From the NCBI GenBank assembly GCA_934352055.1, contig CAKRJY010000001.1, positions 248,001 through 312,000 on the forward strand: a stretch of DNA of 64,000 nt. Reading direction: 5' to 3'. The position numbers and the translations under genes were made by a program. The notes beneath the pieces were generated by a model that was not told the DNA's origin, made no database searches, and worked only from the letters and a program-made list of their open reading frames with translations. This document shows positions 26,595 through 35,200 of the stretch, piece by piece. This stretch comes from an uncultured Lachnospiraceae bacterium. GTDB taxonomy: Bacteria > Bacillota > Clostridia > Lachnospirales > Lachnospiraceae. The stretch's first letter is position 1. Each line of letters begins with the position of its first letter.

Positions 26595-26990
26595 TTATTT
26601 ATTCTCTGTGAGTTCATCAATCAATTCGATGGACTCCTTAATCATATTATCACAATGTACCTTTTTCTCGCCACCTTTTCTGGCATTTTCCTGCAGTAAT
26701 GCTGCACAGTCTGTCAGTCCGTCATGCATACCTGCCATACGTTTGCGATATTCTCCGACGACTTTTGGCGAATCTATGCCCATAGCGCCTAACACCATCA
26801 ATCCACTTGTGATTGCTCCACAAGTACCACCGCATTTCATGCCACCGCCAAAATTGCAGCCGATGGCTGCCGCCTGTTCCTCATTCATGCCAAGTTCATC
26901 TGCGTAAACGCGCATGATGGTCTGTGCGCAGTTATTTACCATTGGCATCTCGTTTCTTAACTCCATTGCTTTATCTACATGTTGATTCAT
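26595..26990 (-). CDS. C_GCAxxG_C_C family protein
   Basis: A 131-residue soluble protein with the family's conserved cysteines: NNCAQ near residue 21, then GCNFGGGMKCGGTCGAITSG and later TDCAALL and a final Cys near the C-terminus. The family is thought to be redox-active or metal-binding and often sits beside oxidoreductase or cofactor genes; here the neighbour is only the Lar-like protein. GGAGGATAAAAT precedes the ATG. Function remains unknown. Confidence 0.85.
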   Translation of the reverse strand: MNQHVDKAMELRNEMPMVNNCAQTIMRVYADELGMNEEQAAAIGCNFGGGMKCGGTCGAITSGLMVLGAMGIDSPKVVGEYRKRMAGMHDGLTDCAALLQENARKGGEKKVHCDNMIKESIELIDELTENK

Positions 26991-27104
26991 ATTTTATCCT
27001 CCATTTAGTATAGATGCACTTTTCGATTTTATACAAGTATAACACGAGCAAAACGCTTTCCCATGTTCAAAATCAGAAACCTCACAACACCTCTACCATG
27101 AAAG

Positions 27105-27142
27105 CAAAAAATGCTGAGCCACCAAAAAAATGGCAGCTCAGC
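27105..27142 (-). terminator. Terminator of the DUF5692-like gene
   Basis: On the minus strand GCTGAGC and GCTCAGC form a 7-base stem around a T/G-rich loop, followed by TTTTTTT (the A-run at 27105-27111). Confidence 0.85.
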
Positions 27143-27165
27143 TATATAAGTAAAATTATGAAATT

Positions 27166-28098
27166 TTAGTTTTCAGCAACAATCTTCTTGTAATGTGCTG
27201 TTTCTGTATAAAGTTCATCCTTAAGTGGATTCTTCTTATTCTTACGAATAACGTATACCTGATAGATGAACAATCCAGCATTACTTGCAAGTGCAAGGAA
27301 GCTTACGATAAAGAATGCTGTTGGATTGTGTGTTGTAGGTACCGGTGCTACGCGGTCTGCGAAAGTAGGTACTGTCATGATAAACATAATCCAAAGTGCC
27401 AATGTCTGTGCTCTGTGCTGTAACCAGCATCCTCTCTTGATAAAGAATGAAGGAATGGTACAAGACAAAAGAAGCAACATTCCACAGTATACAGAATGGT
27501 CTGAAATACAGTTGTATGTATATGCAAAGTTCCACAAATCATAGGTCAAAATATAAATCCAGTCCATATCCGGCCACATCATATCACGTGATTTTTCTTT
27601 TGATACGAAGATTCCTGACCAACCACAGATCAATAAGATATTGAAGATACCTGCAATACCATTCATTACGTTCCAAGGTCCGGAAATTGTCCATAAGTTG
27701 TCAACATAGCCGCCTTCTGTCAATCCCCATGAGAATACCTGAAAATCACGCATAACTGCTTCGCAGATATTGGCTGCCAAGATAATTGGTGGGAAGTACA
27801 TCGCAAACTTGCTGTGTTCAATCTTTGGGCAAAAACGAATCAGCATGAAACCGATACATCCTGCCAGTGCAGAATATGTCTTAACCCAGTTAAACCAGTT
27901 ACCTGTTCCATATTCATTACCTGGTGCAGCCGTTGTAGGCCAGATTGCAATCGTAAGCACCAATGGTACAATAACAAATAATAAGATTCCTCCCCATTTT
28001 TTTGTTCTGCCCAGTTCATTAAAAGCGATCAGTGCTAATAAAACAAACGCCATAAAGCCCCAGGTCTTTAAATCCGGTACATTGTATAAAATACCCAT
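27166..28098 (-). CDS. DUF5692-like integral membrane protein
   Basis: A 310-residue protein with about eight membrane segments and a charged C-terminal tail. I recognise it from memory as DUF5692, a family of Clostridia without known function. Conserved-looking features are FNELGRTKKWG near residue 27, the WGLTEGG and WNVMNGIAGIFN stretch in the middle and SDHSVYCG later. It is divergent from a TetR regulator, and repeated TGTGCATT half-sites lie between them, so it is probably the target of that regulator. That makes a transport or resistance role plausible, though this is only inference. Confidence 0.6.
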   Translation of the reverse strand: MGILYNVPDLKTWGFMAFVLLALIAFNELGRTKKWGGILLFVIVPLVLTIAIWPTTAAPGNEYGTGNWFNWVKTYSALAGCIGFMLIRFCPKIEHSKFAMYFPPIILAANICEAVMRDFQVFSWGLTEGGYVDNLWTISGPWNVMNGIAGIFNILLICGWSGIFVSKEKSRDMMWPDMDWIYILTYDLWNFAYTYNCISDHSVYCGMLLLLSCTIPSFFIKRGCWLQHRAQTLALWIMFIMTVPTFADRVAPVPTTHNPTAFFIVSFLALASNAGLFIYQVYVIRKNKKNPLKDELYTETAHYKKIVAEN

Positions 28099-28131
28099 AC
28101 CAAACCCCTCCTTAATAATTTCTACACACTT

Positions 28132-28236
28132 TGTGCATTTTTATGTTATTATTATATAAACATATGGGCGAACAAAACAATCGCCAACCGTCATACAAAT
28201 GAGTAAAAATGCACATCATATTGTTTTGTGTGCATT
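28132..28236. promoter_or_regulatory. Candidate TetR operators between divergent genes
   Basis: TGTGCATTTTTA (28132-28143) and its exact inverse TAAAAATGCACA (28204-28215) flank the intergenic region, and a third TGTGCATT half-site follows near 28228. GGCGA-N9-TCGCC lies between. Repeated half-sites between a TetR gene and a divergent membrane protein are typical of an autoregulated operator. Confidence 0.5.
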
Positions 28237-28259
28237 AAGTTAGGGGGGGAGTTTTTATC

Positions 28260-28835
28260 ATGGAAGAAAAAAAAGCACGAAAAACAGACCGACGCATCGA
28301 AAAAACAAAACAGGCAATGCGCCATGCGTTTGTCGAATTACTGAAAAGAAAGCCTTACAATGCAATCACCATCTCGGAATTGACACGTGAAGCAGATATT
28401 GACCGGCGGACGTTTTACTTACATTATGAATGTATTGAAGATCTCGTTTCAGAAATGCAGCAAATCGCACGCGACATGATTGCAGAACAATTAAAGAATT
28501 GCGAAAATGTACAGCTCGATACATTATTTGATGGGCTGACCAACGTTGTGCGGGACAAAATGGATTTTTACCGCGTGATCTTTACCGAGCCAAGCTGCTC
28601 TGCTTTTTTCGAGGACGGCGTTGCTGCCATCAAATACTGTATCCTTGCATCCAACCCGGACAGTACACTTACAGATCAGCAGATGGAGTATTATACCGAA
28701 TACATAGCCAATGGCATCATGGGGCTGTATGCTTACTGGTTCCGCCAGGACAACCCGGAATTGTCCTTAGATGCGTTTACTCGAATAGCAAAATCATCCA
28801 TGACGGAAAGCATCTGCCTGATCCGCCATGGATGA
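28260..28835 (+). CDS. TetR/AcrR family transcriptional regulator
   Basis: A 191-residue TetR-type regulator. After a basic N-terminus (EEKKARKTDRRIEKTK) the helix-turn-helix reads AITISELTREADIDRRTFYLHYE, the normal pattern with RRTFYLHY as recognition helix. The C-terminal ligand domain has a TetR_C_33-like helix pattern. A GGGGGGA site precedes the ATG. It should repress the divergent DUF5692-like gene and itself. It converges on the GH3 gene with only 14 bases between stops and no visible terminator. Confidence 0.9.
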   Translation: MEEKKARKTDRRIEKTKQAMRHAFVELLKRKPYNAITISELTREADIDRRTFYLHYECIEDLVSEMQQIARDMIAEQLKNCENVQLDTLFDGLTNVVRDKMDFYRVIFTEPSCSAFFEDGVAAIKYCILASNPDSTLTDQQMEYYTEYIANGIMGLYAYWFRQDNPELSLDAFTRIAKSSMTESICLIRHG

Positions 28836-28849
28836 CTTTAGCATCCTAA

Positions 28850-31717
28850 TTATTCTGTTACTTTATATAATTCCACATAGTCTACATTTGGTACCGAATA
28901 CCCTATCACTGTCCAAGTGATCGTATTCGTCCCCGCCTGCAGATCTACCTGCAATGGACCATATGTAGCGAACTGATTATATTTCAAAACACCACTACCC
29001 AGAATTTCTATCTCCGATACATCCGTTTCCACGCCGTTGACCTGCATATTGATCTGCTTACTTAACGCCACATCTTTCCCGATCAGATTTGTACTTGCCA
29101 ATGCCATAGTCAGATCATAGGTTCCTGCTTCCGCTACATCAAATGTCCATGTTGCCACATTGCCTTTCTTGGACAGATTGCAGAGCACATATCCCTGACT
29201 TGCACCATCTGCTTTTTCCGTAAACCCGGCATTCTTGACAGACTTGCCCTTAACCTTTGCTGTCTCACCCTCAATGTGTATGCTTTCCGATGTGCCCACC
29301 TGCCTAGAGAATGCACTGGATGCCATTTTCATATGGATAATGTCTCTCACACACGCCCGCATGGCTGTACCAAAAGCTGCCGGATTTTCTTGATACTCCT
29401 GCTTCATCGCCTTTTTGATAGATAAAAACTGGACTGCATAAATACCTGTCAGATTTGCATCATTCTGCGCATATGTCGCCTGTAAAGGATTCATATAACT
29501 TCCATACAGACCATGTACGGAAAAGTCTGAGATCACATAATCAGAATAGCCCCACTCTGTACGCAAAAGATCTTTTAACAGTACATCATTTCCGCCGCAC
29601 CAGGTCTTTCCCAAACGGCTGTAGGCAGACATAACACCTTTAGCTCCGCCTTCCTTGATCGCGATTTCAAAAGGCTTTAGGTATATCTCCCGTATCGTCT
29701 GTTCGTCCGCCCAGGTCAAAATCCCCCAACGGTTTTTCTCCTGCTCATTTAAGACCAGATGTTTTACTGTAACTGTCAGGTTTTGCGACTGTGCCCCCTG
29801 CACAATGGCACTTGCCATCTTTCCACAAACGATCGGATCTTCGGAAAAATATTCGAAATTGCGTCCACCCTTTGGGTTTCTATGAATATTTGCCGTCGGT
29901 GCATACCAGATATTTGTACCTATATTTTTTGCCTCGATACCACAGCGCACGCCATGTGCATAGGCAAGATCTACATTCCATGTGCAGGCAAGACATACCC
30001 CTGCCGGCCATGCCACACCGGAGTCCCGATACAAAAGACCGCCTGCTCCTTTTACGGAAGCCGGTCCGTCATTATCATTTGTCTTTGGAATTCCCAGACG
30101 ATCTACGCCCGGTGTCTTATAGCCACAGTTACAGATCAGATCGATCATCTCATCCAAAGTCAACTGATCTAAAAATGCCTCCTCTAACGATGGATCCACA
30201 ACCACTTCCTGCAGCATGATCTTATCCTCATAAATTGCTCCGATCGTCGGTGCCACGGCATCCGCATCCGTTTCCGGTGCTACAGCAGCATCCATATCAC
30301 TGATATCAACCGGACAGGTCTCATTGACAGGTGTGGTCGGATAAGTCCCCACCGGATCTATTCTTGACAGAACCGTCATCTGATCACAGAAAGCATCCGA
30401 AAATAAATTCTTGATCTCTGCACCTGATACTTCATCCGTTTTCTTTACAAGTTTTTCCCCGAGTGCATAAGAGAAATCACACTCACTATCTTTTACATCA
30501 TGTGCCACGTGCACCGTATAATCGCCGGCATCTAAAATATATGCCTGTTCACCGTCAGCATCATAAGAAGAACAATCCCATATGTCAAAGGTTGCCGTAT
30601 AGCGTGCACTTGCTCCCGGCTCCAGAAGCTCCGTTTTGACAAAAGTCACCAACTGTGTCGCCGCTTTTTCCACGCCTCCTGCCTGATATGGCAGGCTGAC
30701 ATAAATCTGGACCACATCTTTACCGGCGCGCTCTCCGCAATTCGTCACCGTCACTGCTACCTGACAGTCCCTTCCGTTTTTATCAAAGCTGATATCGCTC
30801 CATACAAATTCTGTATAAGAAAGTCCAAAGCCAAACGGATACTGGACCGGAACCCCAAAGGTCTCAAAATAGCGATAGCCGACATAAATGCCTTCCTCAT
30901 ACTCCACAAAGTTGGCTTTCTGATCCACATAAGTATAATCGCCAAAATTGGCTGTGGATGGATGATCCGAAACATGATATGCAATCGTATCCTGTAGTTT
31001 TCCGGATGGATTTATTTGCCCCGCCAACATCTGTGCGACCGATTCCATGCCCGCTTCACCGGGTGTCCATATGATCGCAGCCCCCTGGATCGATGGGTAA
31101 TTTTCTAAAAATCCCATCTCCATAATATTTGCAATATTAAACAATACGATCACATGATCAAAAGTCTTTGCCACTGCATCGATCAGACTGCTTTCATCCG
31201 ATGTCAACTGCAATTCTTCCAGGGTAAGGTCATCTCCTTCGCTCCCGGATCTTCCGATCATAAGGATCGCTGTATCGGCATATTCCCTTGCCTGGGTCAT
31301 ATCCAACTCGCTGACCGGCATTTCTTTATGATTGCCATTCTTTCCATACCAAGTCTGGTAAGATTGATAAAGGGTATCATTATATGTAATACCTGCCGCA
31401 GAAAGCGCATCATAAAATCCGATCATGGTATCAGACTTGATCGAACCGGAACCGGAACTGCCATAATACGGATCGATCGCTGCGCTTCCAAAGACATTGA
31501 CCGCCTGCTCTGTTGCAAGTGGCAGCACCCCGTCTTCATTTTTCAAAAGAACGATGCCCTCTGCTTCTACCTGCTTTGCCACCTGTAAAGATTCCGCTAC
31601 GATTGTGGCATCAATGTCCCCTGTAGACGCCTCGACCAAAGATGTTCCCAAAGTCGTCACTGTAAGAATAAGTGTTAATAAACCAGCCAGACATCTGCTT
31701 TCTATTCTTCTTTTCAT
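28850..31717 (-). CDS. Exported GH3 glycoside hydrolase, circularly permuted, with C-terminal carbohydrate-binding-like domain
   Basis: A 955-residue family 3 enzyme with a signal peptide (about residues 1-30). The domains are in reversed order. The C-terminal GH3 domain comes first (VLLKNEDGVLPL near 57, acid/base candidate Glu160 in GRSGSEGDD), then a fibronectin-like domain (about 300-420). The TIM-barrel domain follows (LDEMIDLICNCG near 527, GPASVKG), with the nucleophile Asp731 in VISDFSVHG. The last 130 residues look like a CBM6-type beta sandwich. No LPXTG or lipobox is seen, so the enzyme should be secreted or loosely held. It probably trims beta-linked oligosaccharides outside for the PTS encoded in the same operon. 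It is the last gene, 20 bases after ptsI. Confidence 0.9.
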   Translation of the reverse strand: MKRRIESRCLAGLLTLILTVTTLGTSLVEASTGDIDATIVAESLQVAKQVEAEGIVLLKNEDGVLPLATEQAVNVFGSAAIDPYYGSSGSGSIKSDTMIGFYDALSAAGITYNDTLYQSYQTWYGKNGNHKEMPVSELDMTQAREYADTAILMIGRSGSEGDDLTLEELQLTSDESSLIDAVAKTFDHVIVLFNIANIMEMGFLENYPSIQGAAIIWTPGEAGMESVAQMLAGQINPSGKLQDTIAYHVSDHPSTANFGDYTYVDQKANFVEYEEGIYVGYRYFETFGVPVQYPFGFGLSYTEFVWSDISFDKNGRDCQVAVTVTNCGERAGKDVVQIYVSLPYQAGGVEKAATQLVTFVKTELLEPGASARYTATFDIWDCSSYDADGEQAYILDAGDYTVHVAHDVKDSECDFSYALGEKLVKKTDEVSGAEIKNLFSDAFCDQMTVLSRIDPVGTYPTTPVNETCPVDISDMDAAVAPETDADAVAPTIGAIYEDKIMLQEVVVDPSLEEAFLDQLTLDEMIDLICNCGYKTPGVDRLGIPKTNDNDGPASVKGAGGLLYRDSGVAWPAGVCLACTWNVDLAYAHGVRCGIEAKNIGTNIWYAPTANIHRNPKGGRNFEYFSEDPIVCGKMASAIVQGAQSQNLTVTVKHLVLNEQEKNRWGILTWADEQTIREIYLKPFEIAIKEGGAKGVMSAYSRLGKTWCGGNDVLLKDLLRTEWGYSDYVISDFSVHGLYGSYMNPLQATYAQNDANLTGIYAVQFLSIKKAMKQEYQENPAAFGTAMRACVRDIIHMKMASSAFSRQVGTSESIHIEGETAKVKGKSVKNAGFTEKADGASQGYVLCNLSKKGNVATWTFDVAEAGTYDLTMALASTNLIGKDVALSKQINMQVNGVETDVSEIEILGSGVLKYNQFATYGPLQVDLQAGTNTITWTVIGYSVPNVDYVELYKVTE

Positions 31718-31737
31718 AAAAACCTCTTAACTTTCTT

Positions 31738-33450
31738 TTACATTTCCATCTGCTCCTTAATCTCTTTTTCAGTGCAAAGTCCCTGACAGGTCCTTGCCAT
31801 TTTCTCTAATTCGTCTATCGTGCGCCTTGCCAATTCTGCTTTTACCGCAGCCAGCATGGCAGCATTCATACTGAGTTTTCTCGCGCCAAGCCCGACCAGA
31901 AGTGCCGCCCCCTTGGGATTTCCCGCCATCTCACCACAGACAGAGATCGGCTTGTTTGCCTTCTGAAAACTTTCAAAAACAAAGCCCAAGAGCCGTATCA
32001 TCGCCGGTGCATAAGTCTGATAGTATGTCTCCATAGCAGCGTTCATGCGGTCTGCCGCGCATACATACTGGGTCAGATCATTCGACCCGATACTGGCAAA
32101 ATCCACCTCCTGCGCGACAAGATCTGCCTGCAAAGCCAGACTTGGGACTTCGATCATGACACCAATCTTAACCTTTGGATCATAGGCGATCCCCTCCTGA
32201 TCGAGTGCATCCATGACCTTTCTTACCGTTTCTTTTGCCTTTCGGATATCCTCCATACTGCCTACCATGGGAAACATGATCTGTAAGTTCCCATAGACAG
32301 ATGCCCTGAGTGCCGCACGCACTTGTGTCTCAAAGATCTCCATGTGGGAAAAACATAAACGCAGCGCCCGCTCTCCCAGAAATGGATTATCCTCTTTCGG
32401 CAGGGAAAAATACGGCAGGGTCTTATCCCCTCCGATATCCAGCGTCCGCAGGGTCACCGGCTTTCCTTTTGCGCCTTCTAAGATACGACGGTAGACACCG
32501 AATTGTTCTTCTTCCGTCGGCATATGGTCGTTTTCCATATACAGAAATTCCGTCCGGAAAAGACCGATAAAATCATATGCCGCCCCTGCTGTATCGTACG
32601 CATCCGATCCCACATTGATCCCCAGTGCAATCTTTACCTCATCTTTGGTTGCTCCCGGGCGAAGCAAAAAGGTCTGCTCCTCCTCGATCTGTTTTTTCCA
32701 CAACTGTCGCTTTTGTTCATACTGTTCTTTTTCCTCTTTGGAAAAATCCAGCCAAATCTGACCGCTCAGACCATCCAAGATCAGATCTTGTCCGTCTTGG
32801 ATCTGGGTCATAGCGTCCCCGGCTCCCAGTATCGCCGGAAGTGAAAAACTTCTGGCTAAGATCGCGCAGTGCGAATTGGAACCACCCACTTCCGTGATCA
32901 GACCTTTGACATGGTCGCGATCCAGATTGGCAGTGTCGCTCGGCAAAAGGTCATGTGCCACCACGATCACATCCTCGGCAAAATGATCCAGTCTTTTTTC
33001 TTCTTTCCCCAGTAAAAGACGAAGCACTCTCGCCTTAACATCCAAAAGATCTGCCGCCCTGCCTGCAATCAGGGGATCCTCTACCTGCTTTAGGAGATCT
33101 GCATACTGGTTGAATATTGTATCAACTGCGCTTTCAGCCATCAGACAATCCTCTTTTATGGCATTTTCCGTCTCCTCGGTCATTTCTTCATCCTCTAGGA
33201 CTTCCTGATGTGCCACAAAGATCTTTGCCTGGTCCGGGTGTTCTTCCTCTAAAGCAGCATAAAGTACCTGCAATTCCTCCTTTGCCTGCTCCCTTGCCAA
33301 CTGAAAGCGCCGACACTCGGCTTCTGTCTCCTCCTTGTCGCACTTGCTTTTGCTGACCTTCAGATCCAATGGTTCATATCTATATGCTTTTGCAATCGCA
33401 ATCCCTTTAGATACGGCATTTCCACACAAAAACTTCTGTTCCTCACCCAT
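31738..33450 (-). CDS. ptsI: Phosphoenolpyruvate-protein phosphotransferase (PTS Enzyme I)
   Basis: A 570-residue Enzyme I, which takes phosphate from PEP and passes it to HPr. The N-terminal domain contains the phosphorylated His in GGSNSHCAILARS (the usual form is GGRTSHSAIMARS, so three flanking residues differ). The PEP-binding barrel shows GLFRTEFLYM, LRTLDIGGDK, FPMVGSMEDIR, DFASIGSNDLTQY and VCGEMAGN. The ATG at 33450 is better placed from AGGGGA than the GTG two codons earlier. It lies 12 bases after ptsH within the beta-glucoside operon, not with general PTS genes. Confidence 0.96.
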   Translation of the reverse strand: MGEEQKFLCGNAVSKGIAIAKAYRYEPLDLKVSKSKCDKEETEAECRRFQLAREQAKEELQVLYAALEEEHPDQAKIFVAHQEVLEDEEMTEETENAIKEDCLMAESAVDTIFNQYADLLKQVEDPLIAGRAADLLDVKARVLRLLLGKEEKRLDHFAEDVIVVAHDLLPSDTANLDRDHVKGLITEVGGSNSHCAILARSFSLPAILGAGDAMTQIQDGQDLILDGLSGQIWLDFSKEEKEQYEQKRQLWKKQIEEEQTFLLRPGATKDEVKIALGINVGSDAYDTAGAAYDFIGLFRTEFLYMENDHMPTEEEQFGVYRRILEGAKGKPVTLRTLDIGGDKTLPYFSLPKEDNPFLGERALRLCFSHMEIFETQVRAALRASVYGNLQIMFPMVGSMEDIRKAKETVRKVMDALDQEGIAYDPKVKIGVMIEVPSLALQADLVAQEVDFASIGSNDLTQYVCAADRMNAAMETYYQTYAPAMIRLLGFVFESFQKANKPISVCGEMAGNPKGAALLVGLGARKLSMNAAMLAAVKAELARRTIDELEKMARTCQGLCTEKEIKEQMEM

Positions 33451-33462
33451 AGTCACAGTCCC

Positions 33463-33729
33463 CTATTCTCCAAATCCACTGGCAACCAGGGCTGCCAAAG
33501 CCTCAATCGCTTCTGCCTCATCGGGGCCTTCTGCTGCAAGTTCCGCTTTTGTTCCCTGCCCGATTCCTTCTGCCAAAAGCCGCACGACAGACTTGGCATT
33601 GACCGGCTCTCCGCCTTCCTTGCATATCGTGATCTTGGACTCATATTTTTTTGCCAGCATGACAAAATCCGATGCCGGTCTTGCATGCAGTCCTGTCTTA
33701 TTGATAAATTCCACCTGTTTTGTAACCAT
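33463..33729 (-). CDS. ptsH: Phosphocarrier protein HPr
   Basis: An 88-residue HPr. The phosphorylated His is in NKTGLHARPAS, and the regulatory Ser region reads NAKSVVRLLAEGIGQG, where common HPr has KSIMGVMSL. The Ser is kept but the Met-rich patch that docks HPr kinase and CcpA differs, so this HPr may be less involved in catabolite control. A GAGGGTGGA site precedes the ATG at 33729, so the longer ORF is rejected. It lies between GH1 and ptsI in the operon. Confidence 0.93.
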   Translation of the reverse strand: MVTKQVEFINKTGLHARPASDFVMLAKKYESKITICKEGGEPVNAKSVVRLLAEGIGQGTKAELAAEGPDEAEAIEALAALVASGFGE

Positions 33730-33748
33730 ATGATCCACCCTCTTATTT

Positions 33749-35200
33749 CTATAATTCCTCGCCATGGCTGGCAATACACTTCTGATACCAGTAAAAGGAA
33801 TCCTTCTTTATACGTTTTCCGGATCCTTTGCCCTCATTATCCAGATCCACATAGATAAAGCCATAGCGTTTTTTCATCTCTCCTGTGCTGGCACTGACCA
33901 GATCGATACAGCCCCATGGCGTATAACCGATCAGGTCCACCCCGTCTTTCATGGCTTCCTTCATCTGTTCAATGTGTGCCTTGAGATAAGCGATCCGGTA
34001 ATCGTCATGGATATAGCCGTCCTCTGTCAGCTGATCGACCGCTCCCAATCCATTTTCTACCAACATGACCGGGATCTGATACCTGTCATAAATAGCATTG
34101 AGCAGATAGCGTAGCCCCTTGGGGTCGATGATCCATCCCCATTCGCTGGCCTGTAAATAAGGATTTTGCACGCCCAGCATCATATTGCCGGCGGTCTTTT
34201 GTAGTTCTTTATCCCGCGTCACACATCGCGAGGTGTAATAACTGAAACTGAAAAAATCCACACAGCCCTTTTTTAAAATATCAGCATCCTCTGTCCGGCT
34301 GACAATGGCAATCCCATTTTTTTCAAAAAAGCGCTCCATATAATAAGGATATGCCCCGCGGATGCAGACATCCCCACAGAACCAGTTGCTTTTTTTCATC
34401 TGCCACTGCGCTTCTAACATATCATCCGGTGAACAGGTATATGGATAGACCCCTGCCGCCGACAACATACAGCCCACCCGGTTTTTCGGATTGATCTCAT
34501 GGGCTAAGGCTACCGCCTTTGCACTTGCCACAAACTGATGGTGGAGTGCCTGAAAACGCGCCTGCATTTCTTCCTTGGTCTCCGGCTTCTGCATACGGCC
34601 AAGCCCAAACATATCCGCTCCATCTTCCGGCAAAATCCCTGCTCCCAGCAGGGTTCCAAAACGACTGACTAAGGTATTCATCTCATTAAAGGTCAGCCAC
34701 AGATCGACCTCATCCTGATACTCTGTAAAAACCGTCCGGCAATAACGCAGAAAAAAGTCTATGACTTTACGATTTTGCCAACCGCCATATGCCTGGCACA
34801 GATGGTAAGGCATTTCATAATGTGACAGTGTCACCAGTGGACGGATGTTCCATTTTTTACACTCAGCAAATACGGCGTGGTAAAAATCCAATCCCTTTTG
34901 GTTTGGCGTTTCCTCATCCCCCTTTGGAAAGATGCGTGTCCACGCAATAGACAAACGCAGTACCTGAAATCCCATCTGCCCAAACAGGGCAATATCCTCT
35001 TTATAATGATGGTAAAAGTCTATGGCATGATGGCTGGGATAGTGCTCTCCTTCCCGCACTTCCTTGGTAAATCGCCGCGGAGACGTTTTTGTCCCCGCGG
35101 TGATATGGTCTGAGATCGACTCTCCCTTCCCATCTTCCTTCCATGCACCTTCTACCTGGTTGGCAGCGATCGCGCCACCCCATAAAAAGTCTGCATTCAT
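33749..35200 (-). CDS. GH1 6-phospho-beta-glucosidase
   Basis: A 483-residue family 1 glycosidase. The acid/base Glu is in LTFNEMN and the nucleophile Glu in MLVENGLGA; the N-terminal signature FLWGGAIAANQVEGAW is clear. Near the C-terminus GCIDLVSASTGEMKKRYGFIYVD carries the Ser/Lys/Tyr set that binds the 6-phosphate, so the substrate should be a phosphorylated disaccharide such as cellobiose-6-phosphate delivered by the PTS. Its ATG overlaps the IIC stop by one base (TAATG), which implies coupled translation. Confidence 0.95.
   Translation of the reverse strand: MNADFLWGGAIAANQVEGAWKEDGKGESISDHITAGTKTSPRRFTKEVREGEHYPSHHAIDFYHHYKEDIALFGQMGFQVLRLSIAWTRIFPKGDEETPNQKGLDFYHAVFAECKKWNIRPLVTLSHYEMPYHLCQAYGGWQNRKVIDFFLRYCRTVFTEYQDEVDLWLTFNEMNTLVSRFGTLLGAGILPEDGADMFGLGRMQKPETKEEMQARFQALHHQFVASAKAVALAHEINPKNRVGCMLSAAGVYPYTCSPDDMLEAQWQMKKSNWFCGDVCIRGAYPYYMERFFEKNGIAIVSRTEDADILKKGCVDFFSFSYYTSRCVTRDKELQKTAGNMMLGVQNPYLQASEWGWIIDPKGLRYLLNAIYDRYQIPVMLVENGLGAVDQLTEDGYIHDDYRIAYLKAHIEQMKEAMKDGVDLIGYTPWGCIDLVSASTGEMKKRYGFIYVDLDNEGKGSGKRIKKDSFYWYQKCIASHGEEL

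Noticed and set aside
26354..26990. Prophage remnant suggested by the Lar-like protein
   Set aside because: No other phage genes are near, and the neighbour is a chromosomal redox-type family.
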